Origin: an uncultured Acetatifactor sp.
GTDB lineage: Bacteria > Bacillota > Clostridia > Lachnospirales > Lachnospiraceae
Reading direction: 5' to 3'
DNA: 64,000 bases
Assembly: GCA_910580225.1 (NCBI GenBank)
Contig: CAJTXE010000018.1
Span: 18,456 to 82,455 of the forward strand
In this document: one piece after another, positions 8,762-17,667 of the stretch
How positions within the stretch are numbered: the first letter of the stretch is position 1
How the letters are laid out: each line of letters begins with the position of its first letter
Made by a program: the position numbers and the translations under genes
The notes under the pieces: generated by a model
Told to the model about the DNA's origin: nothing
The model's database searches: none
The model's input: only the letters and a program-made list of their open reading frames with translations

Positions 8762-9016
8762 TTATTCCACCTCTTCACTGTCATCATCCGAAAGAATCGT
8801 TTCCACGTAACGACCACATATGTATCTCCGATAATAGGAATCTGAATGATACTCTTCCCTTAACCGGTACCATACGTTTTCCGGAACGTTTTTATATTGT
8901 CGTATTTTCCCATCGCTTACCAGCTTAACCTCTAAAATGGCACATTGCGGGTCATATCCTATGGTTTCGATCAGCGTGGTGTAAAAGCTGATGTGTTTTA
9001 TCTTTCTGCCTTCCAT
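8762..9016 (-). CDS. KTSC domain protein (copy 2 of a tandem pair)
   Basis: This 84-residue protein reads as a KTSC domain: IETIGYDPQCAILEV, then a GKIRQYKNVP turn, then YYRRYICGRY. KTSC is a small domain found alone or fused to nucleic-acid-related enzymes; its function is not established. It is about 60% identical by eye to the adjacent upstream gene and ends in an acidic tail (SDDDSEEVE). The Shine-Dalgarno region is AGGAAACAGGAT. The tandem pair points to local duplication. Confidence 0.75.
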   Translation of the reverse strand: MEGRKIKHISFYTTLIETIGYDPQCAILEVKLVSDGKIRQYKNVPENVWYRLREEYHSDSYYRRYICGRYVETILSDDDSEEVE

Positions 9017-9083
9017 ATCCTGTTTCCTACATTTCCCTTTTTCTCTTCTGATCTCATCTCTATATGTTTACATTGTAATCTTA

Positions 9084-9329
9084 CTATCCCATAGTCTCCT
9101 CCTCTATTGTTGTTTCTGTATAACGGCCACATATATATCTGCGGAAATAGGTATCCGGATGCTTGTCCTGCCGTAAATGATACCATGCACTTTCCGGGAC
9201 ATTTTCATATCGTCGTATTTTCCCATCACTCAACAGCCTGATTTCCAAAATGGCTCTCTGCGGATCATAGCCCAAAGTCTCGATCAGGCCACTGTAAAAA
9301 CTGATATGTTTTATCTTCTTATTCTCCAT
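9084..9329 (-). CDS. KTSC domain protein (copy 1 of a tandem pair)
   Basis: This 81-residue protein has the same layout as its downstream neighbour: IETLGYDPQRAILEIRL, RRYENVP and TYFRRYICGRY. The two genes share strand and are 67 bp apart, so they are probably co-transcribed and end at the terminator near 8.7 kb. The start is supported by AGGA nine bases upstream. Function unknown. Confidence 0.75.
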   Translation of the reverse strand: MENKKIKHISFYSGLIETLGYDPQRAILEIRLLSDGKIRRYENVPESAWYHLRQDKHPDTYFRRYICGRYTETTIEEETMG

Positions 9330-9367
9330 TGGTTTTGTTCCTATAGTTTAATATTTTGTCTTTGAGT

Positions 9368-9919
9368 CTAATAAGTAAAGATAATCTCTCCACTGTTGTT
9401 TTCACCTTCTATATAACCATCAACATCTCCATAATGAATACATGTAATACGATATGTGGCATCTTTTTCCGCGTTACGATATAAAAGGTTTATCCCCATT
9501 GTTGATCTATCCTTCACTTCTTTTCCATCACTAACAGCTACAGTAGTCCACCCCCCATACCAAGTTTTTTTCTGAACCTTAATATCTTTTACACCCAAAA
9601 TTGAAGCCGTCCCCACTACTCCAGTAGTAATATCTATATGCATACCATCACTATCTCCGCTGACAGTTATAATGCAGTCCGCTAACATTGTATATAGCAG
9701 AATTTCATCAAGCCTATCTTCTTCAATAAGTGTTGCATGTAGAATCTCCACAATGTTACTTTCTTCAAGATCACTAACCATACCCTCCCTTGCCGCCAAG
9801 GTTGTTACATTAGGAATTCCTGTAATTAATGTTGTCATCAGGAATGCACTTAATACTCTTTTGCTCACTTTTCTCAATTTTCTCATTTCTCTTTTCTCCT
9901 TAGAATTTTTGAAGGACAT
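9368..9919 (-). CDS. Secreted protein of unknown function
   Basis: The start MSFKNSKEK at 9919 is preferred over the ATG 21 bp upstream because AAAGGAGA lies just ahead of it. A basic N-terminus and a hydrophobic segment (VLSAFLMTTLITGIPNVTTLAA) form a signal peptide. The mature part, about 145 residues, looks like a small beta-sandwich with conserved-looking pieces such as KKTWYGGWTTV and YRITCIHYGDVDGY. I cannot name its family reliably. It lies just downstream of the ECF sigma/anti-sigma pair on the same strand but has its own predicted promoter. Base composition is more AT-rich than its neighbours, which hints at horizontal acquisition. Confidence 0.6.
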   Translation of the reverse strand: MSFKNSKEKREMRKLRKVSKRVLSAFLMTTLITGIPNVTTLAAREGMVSDLEESNIVEILHATLIEEDRLDEILLYTMLADCIITVSGDSDGMHIDITTGVVGTASILGVKDIKVQKKTWYGGWTTVAVSDGKEVKDRSTMGINLLYRNAEKDATYRITCIHYGDVDGYIEGENNSGEIIFTY

Positions 9920-9949
9920 ATATTCTCCTTTCTTACACAACTCATTAAA

Positions 9950-9979
9950 ATTATCCTTCTATAATGTAGATGACTTCAA
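9950..9979 (-). promoter_or_regulatory. Predicted promoter of the secreted-protein gene
   Basis: On the minus strand TTGAAG (9974-9979) and GATAAT (9950-9955) are 18 bp apart, about 30 bp ahead of the start codon. Confidence 0.4.
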
Positions 9980-10005
9980 CTCCACTTTTATTACAACAAA
10001 TTTAT

Positions 10006-11046
10006 TTATTTTACAAAATTCCAATATATTTCAATTAAAACCTTAAGTTCATCCAAGTTTTCTTGTCCTCTAATGAAATATTTACAGTTTTCTTCATAAA
10101 AGCATACAATATAATATATTTTACCTAAGTCCTCTTCCCTACTAAAAATGTCCATTTGTTTATTTCCTACTTGATAGCTCTCAATATAAGTATATCCTAT
10201 AAATTCCTCTATACTATATGATATTTTATCAAGATATACCCATACCCCCAATGATATTTCTTTTTTGGTACTAGTATTCAAGTAGTGACTCATTACCAGT
10301 TCTCTATTTTCAAATTCTCCTATTTCATAATATTGGAAATCATACTCATGTGATATTTGAATATCATCTTCAAGCTGCACCCACCAATCTGTCCATTCTG
10401 GCAAATCTTTACTACTATAAAAAATGTTTTCATTTACTTCAGTAGTTTCTTCCAATCCCTCTGGTACTGTCATCATCTTTACCCCAGAATCATCCCGCTC
10501 CATCCAAAAGAAAAACCCTGTCTCCGGATTCGCCACGGCATTGATTGTATTTCCGACCATCAGCACCACCAATGCAAATACCGCTGCGGCAATGACTTTG
10601 TGATGGAAAACAAACAGTGCAAATTTGCCGGCTTTCTTCCCTCTGCAATGCTTCTCGGAACCCGGCGATCCTGTCTTCATCGGTATACGGACTTTCTCTG
10701 ACGGCAAACCCGCTGCCGATTTGGGAGCGGTCTCCTCCTGCAGCGCCATACTCTTCCGAAATTCTTCTATTTCGTCTGCTCCTGGAAGCAAAGACACCCC
10801 TTCATCTGACGCCGTCTTCCCAACCGGCAGAAATTCTTTCTTCTCCTTATTTGCCTGAAACCGTTCCCACGCCTCATCCGCCGAAGGAACTGTTCCTTCT
10901 TCCAGCGGGTCCCATGTATCCAGCAGATACAGTATGGACTCCACCGCTTTTTCATCATACTCCTCCTGGGAAGCACATAAGGTATACCAGTCCAGTTCCC
11001 TGCTAAGTTTCTTTTTAATCGATTTGTTTCCAACTTTTTTCCGCAT
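10006..11046 (-). CDS. Membrane-anchored DUF4367 protein, likely anti-sigma factor
   Basis: The 346-residue protein has a cytosolic N-terminal part of about 145 residues, one membrane helix (VIAAAVFALVVLMVGNTINAV) and an extracytoplasmic C-terminal region. The C-terminal YIVCFYEENCKYFIRGQENLDELKVLIE looks like a DUF4367 end, a domain common in Clostridia behind ECF sigma genes. The gene is 17 bp downstream of the ECF sigma factor. I infer that the cytosolic part binds the sigma factor and the outer domain senses an envelope signal. The N-terminal zinc motif of classic ZAS anti-sigma factors is absent. Confidence 0.7.
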   Translation of the reverse strand: MRKKVGNKSIKKKLSRELDWYTLCASQEEYDEKAVESILYLLDTWDPLEEGTVPSADEAWERFQANKEKKEFLPVGKTASDEGVSLLPGADEIEEFRKSMALQEETAPKSAAGLPSEKVRIPMKTGSPGSEKHCRGKKAGKFALFVFHHKVIAAAVFALVVLMVGNTINAVANPETGFFFWMERDDSGVKMMTVPEGLEETTEVNENIFYSSKDLPEWTDWWVQLEDDIQISHEYDFQYYEIGEFENRELVMSHYLNTSTKKEISLGVWVYLDKISYSIEEFIGYTYIESYQVGNKQMDIFSREEDLGKIYYIVCFYEENCKYFIRGQENLDELKVLIEIYWNFVK

Positions 11047-11063
11047 ATTTTCCCCTTTCTTCT

Positions 11064-11543
11064 CTATCGGTCAATCTTTTTACGAAGTTTCGCTTTCAAA
11101 CGACACAGTTTTACTCTCATATTATTCGGTGTCGTCTCATACTTCTCCGCCAGCTCCGTGATTTTGATTCCGACCAGATAATAATCTTTGATCAGTTTCC
11201 ATTCTTCCCTGCTGATAATCCGAAACGCTGTCAGATCCAGTTCAATTTCACCATAATCGGCTTCCTCTGCAGCCGGTTCCGGTATTTCTTTCAGTGTTTC
11301 CGGTGCCTCATGCGCCATCTTGCGATACAGTTCGCGCAGCTTATTCTTCGCGGTTACTATCAGCCAGCCTTTCGGCTCCGGATGTTTCAGGAACTTATCA
11401 ATGTCGTTCCATGCCGCACAAAATACATCTTGTGTGATATCTTCCGCTATTTCTTTGTTCCGGATTCTGCGATATACAAATTTGTATACGTCACCGAAAT
11501 ATCTTTTGTAAACCTCTGCAAATATTGCGCCTGCATTGGTCAT
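11064..11543 (-). CDS. RNA polymerase sigma-70 factor, ECF type
   Basis: The 159-residue protein contains sigma region 2 (YKRYFGDVYKFVYRR, then AEDITQDVFCAAW) and, after a short linker, a region 4 helix-turn-helix (IKDYYLVGIKITELAEKYETTPNNMRVKL split by the usual turn). The ATG at 11543 is chosen over one 18 bp upstream because AAGGAG lies nine bases ahead of it. It heads a two-gene unit with the DUF4367 anti-sigma-like protein. The target regulon is unknown; the secreted protein and KTSC genes just downstream are candidates by position only. Confidence 0.88.
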   Translation of the reverse strand: MTNAGAIFAEVYKRYFGDVYKFVYRRIRNKEIAEDITQDVFCAAWNDIDKFLKHPEPKGWLIVTAKNKLRELYRKMAHEAPETLKEIPEPAAEEADYGEIELDLTAFRIISREEWKLIKDYYLVGIKITELAEKYETTPNNMRVKLCRLKAKLRKKIDR

Positions 11544-11821
11544 CTCTTCCCTCTCCTTCATCTTTTGTTTTCACTCCCATTTCATTCCAACATGAAGACT
11601 TCTCCTCATCTTTACGATTTCTAATCTACCATTATTTTCCGGATTGGTACTCAAACTTGAGATTTACTAAACAATTCACCCTGCAATTTTTGCTGGCTCA
11701 ATCCTGCATCTTTATTTTAAACCATTCTGCATGACATATCAATCAAAAAAGCTGACAAAGAAGTCTGCAAACTGCAGTAAAACTCTCAAAAAATCTGTCT
11801 CAATACAATACCCGGAACTTC

Positions 11822-11850
11822 TTGCACAAAAAGCCCGCAGCGTTTATAAT
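11822..11850 (+). promoter_or_regulatory. Predicted sigma-A promoter of ddh
   Basis: TTGCAC (11822-11827), a 17-bp spacer and a perfect TATAAT (11845-11850) lie about 60 bp upstream of the ddh start. Confidence 0.7.
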
Positions 11851-11913
11851 AATGGCAGTTCCCGGAGACAGGAAAACATTGTTTTTCAAAAGAAGGAACA
11901 CAGGAGGATAAAT

Positions 11914-12900
11914 ATGAGTATCAGAATCGGAATTTTAGGTTACGGCAATCTGGGACGGGGTGTGGAATGTGCTGTCCGCCAGAATCCGGATATGGAGCTG
12001 AAAGCAGTTTTTACCAGGAGAAATCCGGAACATGTAAAAATTCTAACGGAAACCGCATGTGTCTGTCCGGTCAGTGAAGCACCCGATTGGAAGGACCGTC
12101 TGGATGTACTGATCCTATGCGGCGGCAGTGCAACTGACCTTCCCATGCAGACCCCCGAGTATGCAAAACTTTTCAATGTGATAGACAGCTTTGACACCCA
12201 CGCAAAAATCCCGGAACATTTTGCTAATGTGGATGCCGCTGCAAAGGAAAACAGCAAGGTAGCCATCATCTCTGTCGGCTGGGACCCCGGCATGTTTTCC
12301 CTGAACAGGATGTATGCCAATGCCATCCTTCCTCAGGGTAAGGATTACACCTTTTGGGGACGCGGCGTGAGTCAGGGCCATTCAGATGCAGTGCGCCGGA
12401 TCGCCGGTGTAAAAGATGCAAGACAGTATACCATTCCGGTAGACAGCGCTCTTGCTGCGGTAAGAGCCGGTGAAAATCCGGTACTGTCCACCCGCCAGAA
12501 GCACACCCGGGAATGCTTTGTTGTAACAGAAGAAGGAGCCGACAAGACACGAATCGAAGAAGAGATTCAGTCCATGCCCAATTACTTCGCCGACTATGAC
12601 ACCACGGTTCATTTTATCAGTGAGGAAGAACTGCAGCGGGACCACAGCGGAATTCCCCACGGCGGTCTGGTACTGAGAAGCGGCGTAACCGGATGGGAAC
12701 AGGAAAACCGGCATCTCATTGAATACAGCCTGAAGCTGGATTCCAATCCGGAATTCACTGCCAGCGTAATCACTGCGTATGCAAGGGCAGCATACCGCCT
12801 GTCCCATGAGGGCGTCAGCGGCTGTAAAACAGTTTTCGACATTGCCCCTGCTTTATTAAGCGCCAAAAGCGGAGAGGAATTACGGGCTTCCCTGCTCTGA
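11914..12900 (+). CDS. ddh: meso-Diaminopimelate D-dehydrogenase
   Basis: The 328-residue protein starts with an NAD(P)-binding fold (IGILGYGNLGRGVE) and matches bacterial diaminopimelate dehydrogenase along its length (SVGWDPGMFSLNR, FWGRGVSQGHSDAVRRI). The enzyme makes meso-diaminopimelate in one reductive step from tetrahydrodipicolinate, for peptidoglycan and lysine. An ATG at 11914 with AGGAGG just upstream is the clear start; the open frame extends 61 codons further upstream but runs through the promoter. It is single-cistron by position, followed by an argG promoter. Confidence 0.92.
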   Translation: MSIRIGILGYGNLGRGVECAVRQNPDMELKAVFTRRNPEHVKILTETACVCPVSEAPDWKDRLDVLILCGGSATDLPMQTPEYAKLFNVIDSFDTHAKIPEHFANVDAAAKENSKVAIISVGWDPGMFSLNRMYANAILPQGKDYTFWGRGVSQGHSDAVRRIAGVKDARQYTIPVDSALAAVRAGENPVLSTRQKHTRECFVVTEEGADKTRIEEEIQSMPNYFADYDTTVHFISEEELQRDHSGIPHGGLVLRSGVTGWEQENRHLIEYSLKLDSNPEFTASVITAYARAAYRLSHEGVSGCKTVFDIAPALLSAKSGEELRASLL

Positions 12901-12955
12901 TCTTCTGCTTTGGTTCCCACCGCAGTATCGTTCTCTGAAAACACATTGATTAATT

Positions 12956-12990
12956 TTGCATTTTTATACAAATATATGCATAAACTCAAT
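12956..12990 (+). promoter_or_regulatory. Candidate pair of arginine-repressor (ARG) boxes upstream of argG
   Basis: The reverse complement of 12956-12971 reads TTGTATAAAAATGCAA, close to the imperfect palindrome bound by ArgR/AhrC. A weaker copy (TATGCATAAACTCAAT) follows at 12975-12990 with centres 19 bp apart. Regulation of argG by arginine would make sense. The pair lies upstream of, not over, the predicted promoter, so this is tentative. Confidence 0.35.
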
Positions 12991-13008
12991 CCTGTTTTTG
13001 TTTAAACC

Positions 13009-13037
13009 TTGCATTTCAGCCAGAAATGTTGTATAGT
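13009..13037 (+). promoter_or_regulatory. Predicted sigma-A promoter of argG
   Basis: TTGCAT (13009-13014), a 17-bp spacer and TATAGT (13032-13037) precede argG by about 50 bp. Confidence 0.65.
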
Positions 13038-13087
13038 ATCTACATCAAAAAAAATCAAAAATACATTTTACGGAGGCTTGCTATCAT

Positions 13088-14311
13088 ATGAAAGAAAAAG
13101 TAGTCCTGGCTTATTCCGGCGGCTTGGATACCACCGCCATCATTCCCTGGTTAAAAGAAAACTTTGATTACGAAGTGATCTGCGTCTGCGTGGATTGTGG
13201 TCAGGCGGAAGAACTGGACGGTCTGGAAGAACGTGCCAAATCCTGCGGCGCATCCAAACTCTACATTGAAAATGTTATTGATGAATTCTGTGATGAATAT
13301 GTAGTGCCCTGCGTTCAGGCAAATGCCGTCTATGAAAACAAATATCTTCTGGGTACGTCCATGGCCCGGCCGCTGATCGCCAAAAAGCTGGTGGAAATCG
13401 CCAGAAAAGAGGGCGCTACCGCAATCTGTCACGGTGCTACCGGCAAAGGCAATGATCAGATTCGTTTCGAGCTGGGCATAAAGGCCCTGGCGCCCGATAT
13501 TAAGATTATCGCTGCATGGCGAAACGATAAGTGGACCATGGATTCCCGGGAATCGGAAATTGAATACTGTCAGGCTCACGGAATCCATCTGCCTTTCTCA
13601 GCAGATTCCTCTTACAGCCGTGACCGAAATATCTGGCACATCAGTCATGAAGGCCTGGAGCTGGAAGACCCTGCAAATGAACCTAACTATGAGCACCTTC
13701 TGGTACTTGGCACCACACCGGAGAAAGCCCCGGCAGAAGGCGAATATGTCACCATGACCTTTGAAAAGGGTGTCCCCACCTCCGTTAACGGAAAATCAAT
13801 GAAAGTATCCGATATCATTCATACTCTGAACAAGCTGGGCGGAAAACACGGAATCGGCATCATCGATATCGTGGAAAACCGTGTCGTTGGCATGAAATCC
13901 CGCGGTGTCTATGAGACTCCAGGCGGCACGATCCTGATGGAGGCTCACCAGCAGCTGGAAGAGCTGATTCTTGACCGGGATACCTATGCAATGAAAAAGG
14001 AAATCGGCAGCCGTTTTGCCAGCCTTGTCTATGAAGGAAAATGGTTCACCCCTCTGCGCCTGGCGGAACAGGCCTTCATCGAAGAGACACAGAAATATGT
14101 CACCGGCGAAGTGAAGTTCAAGCTCTACAAAGGCAATATTATCAAGGCGGGCACAACTTCCCCCTATACATTGTATAATGAAAGCATTGCGTCTTTCACC
14201 ACCGGAGATCTATACGACCATCATGATGCAGAGGGATTCATCAATCTGTTCGGACTCTCCTGCAAAGTAAGAGCAATGAAAATGGCGGAGCAGGGAAAAG
14301 AGATGTTCTAA
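13088..14311 (+). CDS. argG: Argininosuccinate synthase
   Basis: The 407-residue protein begins with the ATP pyrophosphatase signature AYSGGLDTT at residues 8-16 and has GATGKGNDQIRFE and DSSYSRDRNIWHIS, which place it in the argininosuccinate synthase family. It condenses citrulline and aspartate with ATP in arginine synthesis. The start has GGAGG 11 bp upstream. argH is not adjacent; a small DUF1294 gene follows instead, 43 bp downstream and possibly co-transcribed. Confidence 0.95.
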   Translation: MKEKVVLAYSGGLDTTAIIPWLKENFDYEVICVCVDCGQAEELDGLEERAKSCGASKLYIENVIDEFCDEYVVPCVQANAVYENKYLLGTSMARPLIAKKLVEIARKEGATAICHGATGKGNDQIRFELGIKALAPDIKIIAAWRNDKWTMDSRESEIEYCQAHGIHLPFSADSSYSRDRNIWHISHEGLELEDPANEPNYEHLLVLGTTPEKAPAEGEYVTMTFEKGVPTSVNGKSMKVSDIIHTLNKLGGKHGIGIIDIVENRVVGMKSRGVYETPGGTILMEAHQQLEELILDRDTYAMKKEIGSRFASLVYEGKWFTPLRLAEQAFIEETQKYVTGEVKFKLYKGNIIKAGTTSPYTLYNESIASFTTGDLYDHHDAEGFINLFGLSCKVRAMKMAEQGKEMF

Positions 14312-14354
14312 ACATTCTGAAACAGGCAAACAGCTGTATGGAGAACAATGATAT

Positions 14355-14618
14355 ATGAAACTCATTTTACTCTATATTACAATTATCAATATAATCGGTT
14401 TCACACTCATGGGTGTGGATAAGAAAAGAGCAATCCGGAATGCCTGGCGCATTCCGGAAGCCACTCTGTTCGGAACCGCTCTGTTGGGCGGTGCTTTGGG
14501 CTGCACATTGGGCATGCGGTATTTTCACCACAAAACGAGACATTGGTATTTTAAATTCGGTATGCCCTTGATCCTCCTGGCAGAATGTGCCTTGTTCTGC
14601 TGGCTCTGCCAGATATAA
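14355..14618 (+). CDS. DUF1294 small membrane protein
   Basis: The 87-residue protein has a hydrophobic N-terminal helix (LILLYITIINIIGFTLMG), the DUF1294 motif MGVDKKRAIRNAWRIPE, a glycine-rich helix (GGALGCTLGMRYFHHKT) and a third hydrophobic segment. DUF1294 proteins are short integral membrane proteins of unknown role. GGAG lies 11 bp ahead of the start. It converges with a degV gene. Confidence 0.85.
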   Translation: MKLILLYITIINIIGFTLMGVDKKRAIRNAWRIPEATLFGTALLGGALGCTLGMRYFHHKTRHWYFKFGMPLILLAECALFCWLCQI

Positions 14619-14705
14619 GCGCAGCCGTTCAGACCGGACACGCTGCTGTTGCCCTAATGTACCGGACATTCAAAGCAATCTCAGGCATATCGTACAACGC
14701 GGACA

Positions 14706-15542
14706 TCATGTCGTCACAATCACCCCTCCGTCATTGGCATACATACTGCTGATTCCTCTCGTATCCATTATGATACACTCTTGAAAAGACGCATGTGCCA
14801 GAATCTGCCGTTTCACCTGTTCGGCCCGCTCCGGGGCATTGCAGTGGGTAATGATCAATCGTCTCTCCTGAGGATTTTTCACTTCGGAAGCCGCCAGCTC
14901 CGCCAATTTCCCCAATGCCTTTTTGATGCCTATTGTCTGGCTTCGCTGAATGATCTCCCCCTTATCCGCCCCCATCACCGGCTTGATATTAAGTGTGGAA
15001 GCAACCAGAGCCCTCACTCCGGTCAGACGGCCGTTTTTACGCAGTGTCTCCAGATTATCCAATACAAAATAGGTCTGGACGCTGTCCCGAAAAGCATCAA
15101 TCTTTTCTGTGATCTGCTCAAAAGAACAGCCTGCCTCCTCCAGTTCCATCAGCTTCAATGCAATCTGCGCCTCCCCGCCGCTGGCAGATTGGGAATCCAC
15201 CACATGAATCTGCTTTTTCCCGTATTTCTCCTCATACAGCTTCTTTCCAAGCACTGCACTGTTATAACTGCCGCTCAAATGACCGGAAAGCGTCACGGCA
15301 TAGACATGATCTACTTCCTCCCGATAGCTTTCCAGAAAACGCTCCGGTGACGGGCAGGAAGACTTGGGACATTTCGGATACTCTGCCACTTTTCTTAAGA
15401 ATTCTGCCTGGTTGAAATTCTCGTCATCCAGTATACTGTATTCTCCCACTTCCAATCCCAGCGGCACCCGCTCAAATCTTTTATCCGACAGCAAATTCTC
15501 CGGAAGCTCACAGCAACTGTCTACTACAATTTTGTAACTCAT
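14706..15542 (-). CDS. DegV family fatty-acid-binding protein (minus-strand copy)
   Basis: Read from the MSYKIVVDSCCELP start (GGAGAG just upstream), the 278-residue protein has the DegV layout: an N-terminal VDSCCELP strand, a SGHLSGSYNSA loop that binds the fatty-acid head group, and LRKNGRLTG followed by LNIKPVM. DegV/FakB proteins hold a fatty acid and in FakAB present it to a kinase for phospholipid synthesis. It is one of two DegV genes that diverge from a 470-bp AT-rich intergenic region. No fakA is visible, so the use of the ligand is open. Confidence 0.9.
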   Translation of the reverse strand: MSYKIVVDSCCELPENLLSDKRFERVPLGLEVGEYSILDDENFNQAEFLRKVAEYPKCPKSSCPSPERFLESYREEVDHVYAVTLSGHLSGSYNSAVLGKKLYEEKYGKKQIHVVDSQSASGGEAQIALKLMELEEAGCSFEQITEKIDAFRDSVQTYFVLDNLETLRKNGRLTGVRALVASTLNIKPVMGADKGEIIQRSQTIGIKKALGKLAELAASEVKNPQERRLIITHCNAPERAEQVKRQILAHASFQECIIMDTRGISSMYANDGGVIVTT

Positions 15543-16015
15543 AATATGCTCTCCAATCCTTTTCCTTCTGTCTACGACCTTATCCTCCCACCATTCTGTA
15601 ATTTGCCGTACCAATTCCGTAAACTGCGTAAATTCTTACGAATGGCTGTCCGTCATATTACCGGCATCTGTCAAATCACAATCCTGATTATGTTATAACG
15701 CAACAGATTTCGGAGTTTTGATATTTCTTTATGTAGTTTTTATTACTATATAATATCACATATTACATTTACATGTAAAGCATATTATTCGCCATTTACA
15801 AAATAATATAACAATAAACTGCACATATTTTATGGCTTTTCTTAATTTTTTAAAAATAATTTTTTCTGCTGTCTACATATATGAAATATATGCCGATATA
15901 ATAATATGATTTTTTACAGGCATTTTTCCATACAAATGTTAAAGTGTTTTATACCTGCCTTCTGAGCAGACAAGCACCCATATTTTATAAAAATGACTGA
16001 GAAGAGGATGAGCAG
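15543..16015. promoter_or_regulatory. AT-rich divergent intergenic region between two degV genes
   Basis: This 473-bp region has no open frame of note. It contains a 12-bp perfect palindrome TTTACATGTAAA at 15768-15779, an 8-bp inverted pair (ATATTATT and AATAATAT) just after it, and TATAAT-like sequences on both strands (for instance 15897-15902). A common regulator of both genes is possible. I could not fix a confident promoter for either. Confidence 0.4.
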
Positions 16016-16840
16016 ATGAAAGATTATATCGTTTTTACAGACGGAGACGTGGACTTGCCTTCTCCTTATGATACGCAGGTATCCATGCTGCCTCAGTACT
16101 ATTACTTTGAAGAGAAACAGATTTATGGTGACGAGCTGGTGCTGTCCAGGGACGATTTCTTCGAACAGCTCAGCCACCGCAGAGCTTATACCGCCGGCGT
16201 CAACCCTGATTATGTCCGCAGAAAATTTGAGGCAGCCCTTCTGGAAGAAAAAGGGATTCTATGCATCACGGTATCGTCGGGCTTAAGCGGATCCTACAAC
16301 ACAATCTGTATGGTTGCGGATGATTTGAAAGAACAATATCCCAACGCAGAGATCGAAGTGATCGACTCCCTGAGTGCGACGCTTGGAAGCGGATTTTTGT
16401 GTGTTGACGCCCTGGAATTGAAAAAGGCAGGGAAAACTGTGGCGGAAACTGCTGAAGAAATCCGGAAACGGGTTAAACTCATCGATCTGTACTTTGTGGT
16501 AGATGATTTTAAATACCTGGTACAGGGCGGACGTGTCTCTCCCAGTGTGGGAAAAATCGGAGATATTCTCGATATCAAAGTGATCCTCACCATGAATGAG
16601 GGCCGAATTGAGCCTTACAGAAAAAACCGCGGAATCAATGCTGCACTAAAGAATATAAAACACATTACAGAGTCCGGAAAAATCGCCCGCCTCGGCTCCA
16701 TCTATGTAGGAAATCGGGAATTATTTGAAAAATGCCGCTCTCTGGTGGGCAGTGACTGTGAGGCCTCTCTGAACCTGATTGTCTCCTCCCATGTAGGCCC
16801 CAATACCACAGGTATCGCCATTGAATGGGCTTCTGAGTAA
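16016..16840 (+). CDS. DegV family fatty-acid-binding protein (plus-strand copy)
   Basis: The 274-residue protein follows the DegV fold: an N-terminal FTDGDVDLP strand, VSSGLSGSYNT in the ligand loop, VIDSLSATLGSGF, YLVQGGRVSP and LDIKVIL. It is clearly a paralogue of the divergent gene but only distantly similar, so the pair is old or binds different lipids. A GAGGATGAG tract precedes the start. A strong bidirectional hairpin separates it from the converging amidase gene. Confidence 0.9.
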   Translation: MKDYIVFTDGDVDLPSPYDTQVSMLPQYYYFEEKQIYGDELVLSRDDFFEQLSHRRAYTAGVNPDYVRRKFEAALLEEKGILCITVSSGLSGSYNTICMVADDLKEQYPNAEIEVIDSLSATLGSGFLCVDALELKKAGKTVAETAEEIRKRVKLIDLYFVVDDFKYLVQGGRVSPSVGKIGDILDIKVILTMNEGRIEPYRKNRGINAALKNIKHITESGKIARLGSIYVGNRELFEKCRSLVGSDCEASLNLIVSSHVGPNTTGIAIEWASE

Positions 16841-16846
16841 AACGCT

Positions 16847-16878
16847 CCCACATACTGTTCACCGGGACAGTATGTGGG
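16847..16878. terminator. Bidirectional terminator between degV and the amidase gene
   Basis: A perfect 12-bp stem, CCCACATACTGT (16847-16858) with ACAGTATGTGGG (16867-16878), has an 8-nt loop and lies 6 bp after the degV stop. AATCTTTT follows on the plus strand. Confidence 0.85.
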
Positions 16879-16895
16879 AATCTTTTGATCCGGAT

Positions 16896-17603
16896 TCAGT
16901 CCACCGCATTCATATACTGCAAAATTCCCATATGTATTGCCCAGGCCACACGCTGCTGGTACTCCGGCGTGCAGAGTTTCTCCGCTTCCGCGCTGTTGGA
17001 GAGAAAGCCGCACTCCACAATGACAATGGGCACCCCTGTCTTCTTAAGCAGATAGTAGCTGTCGTTTGCCTTGACCTGCCGCCTGTTTTCCGGATCTACC
17101 CGTTTCACCATCTGGTTCTGAATTGCCTCTGCCAGCATCTGTCCCTGGGTACTTCCTGTATAGTAAAATACCTGTGCTCCGTGAACATACTCCTCCGGGT
17201 AGCTGTTCTGGTGGATGCTGACAGTCAGAACCGGCATCACCTCTTCTATCAGCGCAATCCGTCTCTTCATATCCTGAACCTTCTTGTTGGAAGCATCGGG
17301 ATCGTACAGTCCTGCATCCGTCTCCCTGGTCATAATCACTTCCACATCATTTGCCTCCAGAAATACCTTCAGCTGTTCTGCAATCTGAAGATTCAAATCT
17401 TTCTCATTTGCCCCATTGATTCCGACCTTGCCCGGATCATCTCCGCCGTGTCCCGCGTCAATGACCACACACAGCCTTTCTTTCTCCGCATCCACGCTCC
17501 CGGCAGTCACATATACGGCAACCTCCCGTCCCACATACAGGATAGACGCAAGAAGCATTACTGCAATCGCCCCCGATAACAGTTTGTACTGAAATCCACT
17601 CAT
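16896..17603 (-). CDS. cwlD: N-acetylmuramoyl-L-alanine amidase, CwlD-like
   Basis: A 235-residue protein with an N-terminal membrane anchor or signal (AIAVMLLASILYVG) and an Amidase_3 catalytic domain. The zinc and catalytic residues are visible in VVIDAGHGG, NEKDLN, SIHQNS and VECGFLSN. Amidase_3 enzymes cut the bond between muramic acid and the stem peptide. Size, single-domain form and anchor resemble CwlD of spore formers, which prepares muramic-delta-lactam in the spore cortex. That specific role is inferred. It is 64 bp downstream of a GH18 gene of the spore-lysin type, which fits. Confidence 0.8.
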   Translation of the reverse strand: MSGFQYKLLSGAIAVMLLASILYVGREVAVYVTAGSVDAEKERLCVVIDAGHGGDDPGKVGINGANEKDLNLQIAEQLKVFLEANDVEVIMTRETDAGLYDPDASNKKVQDMKRRIALIEEVMPVLTVSIHQNSYPEEYVHGAQVFYYTGSTQGQMLAEAIQNQMVKRVDPENRRQVKANDSYYLLKKTGVPIVIVECGFLSNSAEAEKLCTPEYQQRVAWAIHMGILQYMNAVD

Positions 17604-17667
17604 TCTTTATGTCCTGTGCAAGTTTTGTATCAATTATATTCTCACAGGAAACATATCATGCCATTAT

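Noticed and set aside
14355..14618. DUF1294 gene considered as part of arginine metabolism because it follows argG
   Set aside because: No functional link is known; the adjacency alone is not evidence.
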